This document shows, piece by piece, positions 56,208-63,207 of a stretch of DNA of 64,000 bases. The stretch covers positions 186,001 through 250,000 of the forward strand of contig NZ_JAPFQA010000003.1 in NCBI RefSeq assembly GCF_027563465.1. The letters are read 5' to 3'. The translations under genes and the position numbers were made by a program. This DNA comes from Mesorhizobium qingshengii. Lineage in GTDB: Bacteria; Pseudomonadota; Alphaproteobacteria; Rhizobiales; Rhizobiaceae. The notes below the pieces were generated by a model that was not told the origin of the DNA, ran no database searches, and was given only the letters and a program-made list of their open reading frames with translations. Positions within the stretch are counted from its first letter, which is position 1. Each line of letters starts with the position of its first letter.

Positions 56208-57548
56208 CTATCCCGAACGCTTGCCGGTGGAGAACCGGGCCTCGAAGCCGCTCGACTGTCCAGGCAAGGGGGAAGTCAGCGTCAGTTCTCCGCCCGCACC
56301 AGACGCAATTGCCTTGGCAATGGCAAGACCAAGCCCGGTGCCGTCCGCGGTTGTGCGACCACGCTCGAATGGCCGCGAGAGGCGCACGAGCAGTGCCTGT
56401 GGGACAGGCGGCCCTCCGTTGGCGACCGTCAGCGCCCCGTCCTGGGACAAGGCAACGTGCACGCGTTCGTCCTGCGGCCCATGTTTCAGGGCGTTTTCGA
56501 TCAGGTTTCGCGCAAGAATGGCAAATGCGTCCGGATCAATGTCGGACAGGACCGGGGAGGCGGGCATGCTCACGTCAATCCGTCCGGCCGCATGAGTGCC
56601 TCTTGCTATTTCATCCACGACCATACCCAGAACCGGCGCGATATCCGTCGCTTTCATCGCCTGAATTCGTCCACCTTCCGCCTTCGCCAGCTGCATCAGC
56701 TTTTCCGACAGGCGAGAGAGCCGCCGCAATGCACTTTCGATTTCCAGCGCCCGGTTACGGGCCGCTTTGTCGGTCGTCTCGGCGACCAGCCTTTGTGTCT
56801 GAGCCAGCGCAGCGGCCACCGGCGTGCGCAGTTCATGAGCGGAATTGGCGGTGAAGCTGCGTTCGGCGTCGATCGCTCGGCGGAGCCGGTCCAGAAGATG
56901 GTTCACGGCCTCCGCTATGGGCTTGATCTCGGAAGGCACTCCATCGGCCGCCACCGGCGCGAGGTCTCCGCCGCCGCGCATCTCGATACCTTTCCGAAAT
57001 GCTCGGATCGGCGCCATCGAGGCTCGGACAACTCCCCAGATGCCCAGCAGGCTTAGCGGCACAAGCAGGCCGAGGGGCAAGACGAGCCCGACGAGTACCT
57101 CATTCGTAACCTCGCGGCGGTGGGCCAGGGGTTCCGCCACCGCGATGGTGACCGTGCCTTGCAACGCGGCATCGAAGTAGATGCGATGCGTTGACGTATT
57201 TACGAAGCCCATCGTGGAAAAGGGTGGAAAGACGGCATCGTCGGCCTCGTGCGAGCGAAGCAGGACCGTGCCTTTGGCGTCACGCACCACATAGGTGAAA
57301 TACTCATCGTGCGGGCGTAGGGTAGCCACGCTCTGCGTGCCTCCCGCGCCGTCGCGCCCGATTATGTCCAGGACGGCCAGCGGAAGGATGCGCTGGGCTG
57401 TTTCCTCCAGGGCGCTGTCAAAAACCTCGTCCATCTGGTGGTGCAGATTTCGCGACGTTACGAGCGTTGCCACGACCCATAGCAGCGCAAATACCAATCC
57501 CAGCCAAAGAGCAAGCCGCCCCTGCAGACTTCGCGGCACCATCATCAT
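56208..57548 (-). CDS. Sensor histidine kinase
   Basis: A 446-residue membrane kinase. Transmembrane segments at about 11-31 and 151-173 enclose a periplasmic sensor of about 120 residues. A HAMP-like linker is followed by the phospho-accepting His238 in SFTANSAHELRTPVAAALAQTQ, then NLIENALKHG (N box) and GTGLGLAIAKAIA (G box). The ATG overlaps the response-regulator stop (ATGA; two further ATGs follow), so the pair is co-translated. It is convergent with the AI-2E transporter gene. The signal is unknown; the neighbouring electron-transfer genes suggest a redox, metal or flavin-related cue. Confidence 0.9.
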   Translation of the reverse strand: MMMVPRSLQGRLALWLGLVFALLWVVATLVTSRNLHHQMDEVFDSALEETAQRILPLAVLDIIGRDGAGGTQSVATLRPHDEYFTYVVRDAKGTVLLRSHEADDAVFPPFSTMGFVNTSTHRIYFDAALQGTVTIAVAEPLAHRREVTNEVLVGLVLPLGLLVPLSLLGIWGVVRASMAPIRAFRKGIEMRGGGDLAPVAADGVPSEIKPIAEAVNHLLDRLRRAIDAERSFTANSAHELRTPVAAALAQTQRLVAETTDKAARNRALEIESALRRLSRLSEKLMQLAKAEGGRIQAMKATDIAPVLGMVVDEIARGTHAAGRIDVSMPASPVLSDIDPDAFAILARNLIENALKHGPQDERVHVALSQDGALTVANGGPPVPQALLVRLSRPFERGRTTADGTGLGLAIAKAIASGAGGELTLTSPLPGQSSGFEARFSTGKRSG

Positions 57549-58207
57549 GCCGCGGTCCCGAGTCGATAGCCCACGCCGCGAACTGTATCGATGATCGTGT
57601 GGCCAAGCTTCTTGCGCAGCCGACTGACATGGACTTCGATGGTGTTGCTCTCCACTTCGGCGCCGAAAGAATACAGCCGCTCTTCCAGTTGCGCCTTGGA
57701 CAAGATCAGGCCAGGGCGTTGCACGAAGGTTTCGAACAGGGCCCATTCACGGGCAGTCAAGGTAACGCTCCTGCCTGAGCGTGTGATTGACCTTGCAGCC
57801 AGATCGATCCGCAGTTCGCCAATCTCAACGAGCGGGTTTGGGTTGCCAGAATAGCGCCGCGCAACGGCACCCAACCGTGCCGAGAGTTCTGAAAGATCGA
57901 AGGGTTTGACCATGTAGTCGTCAGCGCCCGCATTCAGTCCCTCGATACGGTCGGAGATCTGATCGAGCGCGGTCAGGATAATCACCGGCGTGACGTCGCC
58001 CTTCTTGCGAAGGTCGCGCAGAAAGCCGATCCCGCGCCCATCCGGCAGCATCAGATCCAGCAGAAGCAGGTCATAGGCCGCGCTGTTGACGTGATCGGCT
58101 GCCGCGTCAAGCCGCGTAACCCAGTCCACCGAGTGACCGTCCGCATTGATCTGGTCGCGAACCGCGGCGCCAAGGATCGTATCGTCTTCAATCAACAGTA
58201 TCCGCAT
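57545..58207 (-). CDS. OmpR-family response regulator
   Basis: A 220-residue regulator. The receiver domain has acidic Glu7/Asp8/Asp9 (IEDD), the phospho-acceptor Asp51 (LLLLDLMLPDG) and MVKPFDL. The winged-helix effector starts at about residue 125 (LTAREWALFETFVQRPG, SNTIEVHVSRLRKKLG, TVRGVGYRLG). It is divergent from the PepSY-protein gene. The direct repeat at 58254-58270 in that gap recurs before the DUF2271 gene and is its probable binding site, so it likely drives the whole electron-transfer block. Confidence 0.92.
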   Translation of the reverse strand: MRILLIEDDTILGAAVRDQINADGHSVDWVTRLDAAADHVNSAAYDLLLLDLMLPDGRGIGFLRDLRKKGDVTPVIILTALDQISDRIEGLNAGADDYMVKPFDLSELSARLGAVARRYSGNPNPLVEIGELRIDLAARSITRSGRSVTLTAREWALFETFVQRPGLILSKAQLEERLYSFGAEVESNTIEVHVSRLRKKLGHTIIDTVRGVGYRLGTAA

Positions 58208-58253
58208 CTACGAATTCCATCAAATTCCTTGGCATACCGATTACGGCCGAAAG

Positions 58254-58270
58254 CTGACAGCCACCTGAAG
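58254..58270. promoter_or_regulatory. Response-regulator direct repeat, copy 1
   Basis: CTGACAG-CCAC-CTGAAG contains two CTGA(C/A)AG-like half-sites 11 bp apart, one helical turn, as OmpR-family regulators prefer. It lies 83 bp before the PepSY-protein start. The copy at 59334-59350 differs in one base. Confidence 0.6.
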
Positions 58271-58353
58271 AGAAAGACCGGATCAGCTTCAGCTACCCGT
58301 CAGAATGGGAGCTTACATGGATCGCATCCAAACCCCGAACGGGAGCGAGAGAC

Positions 58354-58740
58354 ATGAAAAGCACCATTCTGATCGCCGCATTTTTTCTAAGTCCAATGGG
58401 CGCCAGCTTGGCGGTCGCCGGCGATGACTGCAACCTGCCCATGACGAACTGGCAGCCGCGCGAAGCAGTCCAGAAGATGGCGGAGGCACGAGGCTGGACG
58501 GTCCGCCGGATCAAGACGGATGACGGGTGCTACGAGATCAAGGGGCGGGACGAGAACGGCCGCGAGATCGAGGTAAAAGTCGATCCCGGATCGCTGGCAA
58601 TCGTCGACTTGCAACGCGATGATGACGAGGATGAGGATCGCGGCGGCGCCAGCCAGAATCCGGCGCCCGCCGGCACTGTCACTCCGCCCAACAACGGCCT
58701 GTTCAACAATAACTCGGCTCCGAAAGTAGAGGTGAAATGA
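58354..58740 (+). CDS. Exported PepSY-domain protein
   Basis: A 128-residue protein with a signal peptide (residues 1-22, ending AVA-GD). The mature domain is PepSY-like: NWQPREAVQKMAEARGWTVRRIKTDDGCYEIKGRDENGREIEVKVDPGSLAIVDLQRDD, with two Cys that could pair. An acidic run and a Pro/Asn-rich tail follow. Small PepSY proteins of this kind are often the first gene in operons controlled by a divergent two-component system. It overlaps the cytochrome gene by four bases. Its role may be sensing or holding a flavin-related or metal ligand in the periplasm. Confidence 0.8.
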   Translation: MKSTILIAAFFLSPMGASLAVAGDDCNLPMTNWQPREAVQKMAEARGWTVRRIKTDDGCYEIKGRDENGREIEVKVDPGSLAIVDLQRDDDEDEDRGGASQNPAPAGTVTPPNNGLFNNNSAPKVEVK

Positions 58741-59270
58741 TGGTTCGCGTGTGGGACCCGCTGGTCCGTATCTTCCACTGGAGCCTCGTTGCCAGCTTCG
58801 CCATTGCCTGGCTGTCGGCGGAGGAAAGCAATACGCTGCATGAGCAGGCCGGCTATGTTGCCGCTGGCCTGATCGGGTTCCGGTTGATCTGGGGATTCGT
58901 CGGCTCTCGCTATGCCCGCTTTGCCCAGTTTCTGAAAGGGCCTGGTACAGTGATCGGCTATCTCAGGGCAATGGTCGCCGGATCCGAGCCCCGACATCTT
59001 GGTCACAACCCTGCCGGGGCCGTAATGGTCGTGGCGCTGCTTTTGGGGATGGCCGGGACGGCATGGACCGGCTGGATGATGACCTTGCCGCAATATACCC
59101 GCGTTGAATGGGTGAAGGAGGGGCACGAAGCCCTGGCGATTGGCATGCTGTTTCTTGTCGCGCTGCATGTCGGCGGAGTCCTTCTGGCCAGTTGGCGTCA
59201 TGGTGAGAATCTGGCCCGCGCCATGATCACGGGCCGGAAGCGTCAAGCGGGGCCGACCGACATCGCCTGA
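58737..59270 (+). CDS. Cytochrome b561-family membrane protein
   Basis: A 177-residue four-helix cytochrome b (Ni-hydrogenase/b561-like group). VRVWDPLVRIFHWSLVASFAIAWLS opens helix 1 with His14. Other candidate heme ligands are His in NTLHEQAGYVAAGLIGFRLIWGFVG, in LGHNPAGAVMVVALLLGMAG and in KEGHEALAIGMLFLVALHVGGVLLASW. It would pass electrons between the quinone pool and the periplasmic PepSY/DUF2271 partners. It is followed by a strong terminator. Confidence 0.9.
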   Translation: MMVRVWDPLVRIFHWSLVASFAIAWLSAEESNTLHEQAGYVAAGLIGFRLIWGFVGSRYARFAQFLKGPGTVIGYLRAMVAGSEPRHLGHNPAGAVMVVALLLGMAGTAWTGWMMTLPQYTRVEWVKEGHEALAIGMLFLVALHVGGVLLASWRHGENLARAMITGRKRQAGPTDIA

Positions 59271-59288
59271 GCCCCTGTCCGATACCCC

Positions 59289-59315
59289 AAAACGCCCCGC
59301 TCGCGGGGCGTTTTT
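59289..59315 (+). terminator. Rho-independent terminator
   Basis: AAAACGCCCCGC (59289-59300) and GCGGGGCGTTTT (59303-59314) form a 12-bp stem, drawn with a two-base loop (TC) and so probably opening at the top pairs, ending in a run of T. It ends the PepSY-cytochrome transcript before the next promoter. Confidence 0.88.
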
Positions 59316-59333
59316 AATTGGCCGGCGCCGAAC

Positions 59334-59350
59334 CTGACAGCGACCTGAAG
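59334..59350. promoter_or_regulatory. Response-regulator direct repeat, copy 2
   Basis: CTGACAG-CGAC-CTGAAG, 16 of 17 bases identical to the element at 58254-58270, directly after the terminator and about 80 bp before the DUF2271 start. It places the second electron-transfer transcript under the same regulator. Confidence 0.6.
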
Positions 59351-59430
59351 CAGATTCTTCGAGGCCTTCAGGGATGCGTCAGTTGGCACGTCCAGTTTCG
59401 AACCATCACAACGCTGTTTCGGAGATACCT

Positions 59431-59901
59431 ATGAAATCGCTCCTTGCGACACTCGCCCTGACCACGGCGCTAACGATACCTGGGCTGGCCATGGCGCGCC
59501 CCGTCACGTTGACCACAACGCTCAACGCCTATGGAGGCGACGGTGCCTATCTTGCGCTGTACGTCACCGACGCTGCGGGGGCCTACAAGGGCACACTGTG
59601 GATGGCGGGCGGCAAGTCGAAATATTACAGCCATCTCAGTGACTGGAGCCGAGGATCGGCAGGCGACTTCAGCGAGATCAGCGGCATCACCGGTGCAAGC
59701 GTGGGAGCGGGCCGGTCGTTGAAGATTACCCTCGACCTTGCCGATGCCCTGTTTGATGCGGGCTATGAACTGCACATCGATGCCGCGGTTGAAGACATGC
59801 GCGACAGCCCCTCCGAAGTGGTCGCGCCGCTGACATCCGGTGGAGCAGGTCAGGCCATCTCTGGCCGCCGTTATATCCAGTCCTTCACCTACGATATGTA
59901 G
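59431..59901 (+). CDS. DUF2271 exported protein
   Basis: A 156-residue protein with a signal peptide (residues 1-22, ending AMA-RP) and a beta-rich domain: VTLTTTLNAYGGDGAYLALYVTDAAGAYKGTLWMAGGKSKYYSHLSDWSR. SGITGASVGAG at 84-94 contains TGAS, which fits the [S/T]GA[S/T] pattern that ApbE enzymes flavinylate (acceptor Ser90). An apbE gene lies two genes downstream, so covalent FMN is plausible. It probably relays electrons in the periplasm. ATG 59431 follows GGAGA and begins the signal peptide; the frame is open to 59374. Confidence 0.8.
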   Translation: MKSLLATLALTTALTIPGLAMARPVTLTTTLNAYGGDGAYLALYVTDAAGAYKGTLWMAGGKSKYYSHLSDWSRGSAGDFSEISGITGASVGAGRSLKITLDLADALFDAGYELHIDAAVEDMRDSPSEVVAPLTSGGAGQAISGRRYIQSFTYDM

Positions 59902-59927
59902 CCCCCAAGGGACCAAGGACATTTCCC

Positions 59928-62138
59928 ATGCTGCGGCATCTTCACAAGTTCCCAGGCCTCCTTGCTGTTCTTCTGGTCAGCGCCCTTGCCCTCAGTGGAT
60001 CGGTCCTCTCGCTCCTGCCTGCACTGGACAGAGCTGGAGCGGTGGCCGCGTCCGGCGCCCAGATCAGCGTTGCCGATCTGGCGGGGCGGATCGCCGTCGA
60101 CTATCCGGGGGTGGAGCAGATACGACGCACTGCGTCGGGCAAGGTCATTGCGTTCTATTTCGAGAACGGTCGCCCCGCCGCGGTCGTTGTCGACCCGGTC
60201 AGTGGCCAGCCCCTTTCCGAATATGCGCCATCGGGATTCGAGCGTTGGGTGACCAATCTTCACAGGTCGTTGTTCCTGGGCGACGGCGGCCGCATTGTTG
60301 CGGGTGGCGGAGCGCTGGCCATGCTTGTCCTGGCCCTGTCGGGACTGCAGATGACGGCGCGCCGCATGGGGGGCTGGCGGCATCTGTTCGACCGCGCTCG
60401 CGGCACCGGCGCGCAGCGGTTGCATGTCCAGTTTGGACGGCTTGCGTTTGCCGGGCTTGTGTTGTCTTCCGTCACCGCGCTCTACATGTCGCTAGCGACC
60501 TTCGAGCTGATCCCCGACGGGATGTCGAAGCCCCTTGCGCCACCGACCGAAGTGAACGGCGGGAAGCCGCTCCCCGTGGATCAGATCGCCGCGCTGCAGG
60601 GGATCGACCTGGACCAGTTGCGCGAACTCACCTTTCCCTATGAAGGCGATGCCACGGATGTCTACGCCATCAAGGCGGCAACCGGCGAAGGCGTCATCGA
60701 TCAGGCCACTGGGCGGATGCTGGCGTGGCAGGACCACGGAATCGCCCGGCAGGTCCACGAACTCATCTACATGCTGCACACGGGGCAGGGGCTGTGGTGG
60801 CTCGGCCTGATGCTGGGATTGTCAGCATTAAGCGTGCCCGTCATGGGGGCAACCGGGGCTGTCGTCTGGTGGACCCGCCGCCGCGCTCGTCCGGGCATCG
60901 CTGGGAACTGCGCCGCGCAGGCGGCCGATACCGTAATCCTTGTCGGCAGCGAAGGTGGCAGCACGTGGGGATTCGCCCGCACGTTGCACGAGGCGCTGAC
61001 CGCCGCGGGCCACAAGGTCCATACCGCGCCGATGGACAGCCTTTTGACGTCCTATAGCGCGGCCGAGCGCATGTTCCTGCTGACCGCCACTTACGGCGAT
61101 GGCGCAGCCCCGGCCACCGCGGGGTCTTTCCTGAAACGGCTTGAAGCGGTCAGGACGTCGCCCGCCTTTCCCGTGGCGATCCTCGGTTTTGGTGACCGGC
61201 AATTCCCGAAGTTCTGTCAGTTCACCCAAGATGTCGAGGAGGCACTGGCCGGGAAGGGTTGGGCGTCGCTGATGCCGCTTGAAACGATCGACCGCCAGTC
61301 CGCCCAGGAGTTCGCCCGCTGGGGCGAAGCCCTATCCAGAGCCATGGGCGAGGACCTGGCGCTGGTCCATACGGCCGTCCGACCGCAGAGCCATACCCTG
61401 ACCCTGATCTCGCGCAGCGACTATGGCTCCGAGGTGCAAGCCCCCACCAGCGTCTTCCGGTTTGCCGTCCCCGAGAGCAGCCTGGCGGCTCGCCTGATGG
61501 GCCGCGCATGGCCACGGTTTGCCGCTGGAGATCTGGTTGGGATTCTGCCGCCGGACTCCATCTTGCCCCGATATTATTCGCTCGCGAGTTCGACCCGCGA
61601 CGGCTTCATCGAAATATGCGTACGCAAGCATCCCGGCGGACTGTGCTCGAGCCACCTGCACGGATTGCAGCCGGGCGACACAATCGAAGCCTTCGTCAAG
61701 GCGAATCCCGGTTTCCGCCCCGCCCGTGGAAGCAGGCCGGTGGTCCTGATCGGGGCTGGCACCGGTGTCGGGCCGTTGGCAGGCTTCATCCGCGCCAATT
61801 CCGCAGGCCGCCCGATGCACCTCTATTTCGGCGGACGCAATCCGTTCTCGGATTTCCTTTATCGGCGCGAGATCGACGGTTGGCTCAAGGATCGGCGGCT
61901 CACCAGCCTCACCACCGCCTTCTCGCGCGTCAAAGGTGGCACTTACGTGCAGGACCGTCTGCGGAAAGACGCCGATCACCTCCGCGCCATGATCGCCGAC
62001 GGTGCACAGATCATGGTGTGCGGGGGTCGCGAGATGGCGGCAGGGGTCATGGGCGCCCTTGCCGAGGTGCTCGCGCCGGCGGGCCTCACCCCCATCGCGC
62101 TCAAGGCCCAAGGGAGGTATGTTGAAGATGTCTACTGA
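59928..62138 (+). CDS. PepSY-membrane/flavodoxin/FAD-reductase fusion
   Basis: A 736-residue fusion. The N-terminal part is a PepSY-associated membrane unit: segments at about 10-30, 122-142, 167-190 and 285-310, with PepSY-type periplasmic loops (ADLAGRIAVDYPGVEQIRRTASGKV). Next come a flavodoxin domain (about 332-470: VILVGSEGGSTWGFARTLHEAL, ATYGDGAAPATAGSFLKRL), an FAD-binding domain (LPRYYSLASSTRDG) and an NAD(P)H domain (VVLIGAGTGVGPLAGFIRA, ending ALKAQGRYVEDVY as in CysJ). It should carry electrons from cytoplasmic NAD(P)H through flavins across the membrane to exported partners. Confidence 0.88.
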   Translation: MLRHLHKFPGLLAVLLVSALALSGSVLSLLPALDRAGAVAASGAQISVADLAGRIAVDYPGVEQIRRTASGKVIAFYFENGRPAAVVVDPVSGQPLSEYAPSGFERWVTNLHRSLFLGDGGRIVAGGGALAMLVLALSGLQMTARRMGGWRHLFDRARGTGAQRLHVQFGRLAFAGLVLSSVTALYMSLATFELIPDGMSKPLAPPTEVNGGKPLPVDQIAALQGIDLDQLRELTFPYEGDATDVYAIKAATGEGVIDQATGRMLAWQDHGIARQVHELIYMLHTGQGLWWLGLMLGLSALSVPVMGATGAVVWWTRRRARPGIAGNCAAQAADTVILVGSEGGSTWGFARTLHEALTAAGHKVHTAPMDSLLTSYSAAERMFLLTATYGDGAAPATAGSFLKRLEAVRTSPAFPVAILGFGDRQFPKFCQFTQDVEEALAGKGWASLMPLETIDRQSAQEFARWGEALSRAMGEDLALVHTAVRPQSHTLTLISRSDYGSEVQAPTSVFRFAVPESSLAARLMGRAWPRFAAGDLVGILPPDSILPRYYSLASSTRDGFIEICVRKHPGGLCSSHLHGLQPGDTIEAFVKANPGFRPARGSRPVVLIGAGTGVGPLAGFIRANSAGRPMHLYFGGRNPFSDFLYRREIDGWLKDRRLTSLTTAFSRVKGGTYVQDRLRKDADHLRAMIADGAQIMVCGGREMAAGVMGALAEVLAPAGLTPIALKAQGRYVEDVY

Positions 62139-63093
62139 CCTTGCCCGCCACGCGTTGAGCGGCGCCACGATGGGAACACGGTGGTCGACGCTTCTCCATG
62201 CGCCACCCGCGACCGACATCGCCGCGCTCTCGGCCGCCCTGGCCCGCGCTGTCGACCGCGTCGACCGCCAGATGTCCACATGGAAGCCGGACAGCGACCT
62301 GATGCGCCTGAATGCGGCGGCGCCGGGCATCTGGGTGCCCCTGCCCGCCGAGCTTATGCGGGTTTTGGCCAAGGGGCTGGAGATCGGGCGCGCCTCGGGA
62401 GGAGCTTTCGATATCGGCCTGGGAAGCCTGGTCAATATCTGGGGTTTCGGTCCGGTGGGGACGAAGCCAGACGCCGCGGCTATCCAGGCTGCCCTGCGCA
62501 AGGAGCAACCGCCATGTCACGAGATGCTCGAACTGGATATGGCGGATGGGCGCGCGCGCAAACACGCACAATTGCAACTGGATCTATCGGGCATCGCCAA
62601 GGGTCATGGCGTGGACGAGATGATGCGGGTTGTCACGGCTTTCGGAGTGGCCAACGCACTCGTCGGCCTTGACGGAGAGCTCAAGGCGTGCGGCACCAAA
62701 CCGGACGGCGCGCCTTGGAGGGTGGCCGTGGAAAAGCCCGACTACGAGACACGCGGCCCGTTGGGTGTGATCACCTTGCGGGACGCCGCTGTCGCGACCT
62801 CCGGCGACTACCGGCACTGGGTGGATATGGGCGGAAAGCGCTTGTCCCATGCGATGGACCGATCGCGCGGCGGTCCGGCTGACAATGGAACCGCATCGGT
62901 GTCGGTCGTCGCCTCAAGCTGCATGGACGCCGATGCGTGGGCTACGGCGCTCATGGTTCTCGGAGCGGTGGAAGGAAAGGCCCTCGCTTTGAAGCAAGGC
63001 CTCGACGCGCTGTTTATCCAGCGCACTGGCGAAGAGCTCGTCCAGATCGCTGTCGGCCCTGTCTTCGGGCCTGCCCACGCAGGGCCGAAATAG
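62128..63093 (+). CDS. apbE: FAD:protein FMN transferase (ApbE family)
   Basis: A 321-residue enzyme that attaches FMN covalently to Ser or Thr of exported redox proteins. ALSGATMGTRWSTLL opens the domain; MSTWKPDSDLMRLN, GAFDIGLGSLVNIWGFG, LDLSGIAKGHGVDEM, ATSGDYRHW, LSHAMD and SSCMDADAWATALMVLG are the family blocks. There is no clear signal peptide, so maturation may occur in the cytoplasm or start at a longer frame. ATG 62128 has GGAGG ten bases upstream; ATG 62119 is too close to it. The DUF2271 protein is the nearest candidate target. Confidence 0.9.
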   Translation: MSTDLARHALSGATMGTRWSTLLHAPPATDIAALSAALARAVDRVDRQMSTWKPDSDLMRLNAAAPGIWVPLPAELMRVLAKGLEIGRASGGAFDIGLGSLVNIWGFGPVGTKPDAAAIQAALRKEQPPCHEMLELDMADGRARKHAQLQLDLSGIAKGHGVDEMMRVVTAFGVANALVGLDGELKACGTKPDGAPWRVAVEKPDYETRGPLGVITLRDAAVATSGDYRHWVDMGGKRLSHAMDRSRGGPADNGTASVSVVASSCMDADAWATALMVLGAVEGKALALKQGLDALFIQRTGEELVQIAVGPVFGPAHAGPK

Positions 63094-63130
63094 ATCGCTC
63101 GGCAATCAAGCATGCCGGTCGTGGCGGCGC

Positions 63131-63144
63131 TTGATCGATGTCAA
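63131..63144. promoter_or_regulatory. FixK/FNR-like box before the ferric-reductase-like gene
   Basis: TTGAT-CGAT-GTCAA fits TTGAT-N4-(A/G)TCAA and resembles the box at 53693-53706. It ends 63 bp before the ATG at 63208, in the 114-bp gap after apbE, so the last gene probably has its own oxygen-regulated promoter. Confidence 0.65.
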
Positions 63145-63207
63145 TGACACCTGCTCTCTGCGGCGCAAGACGTGAACTTTGACTTACCGGGAAAGACGTC
63201 GAGCGCC

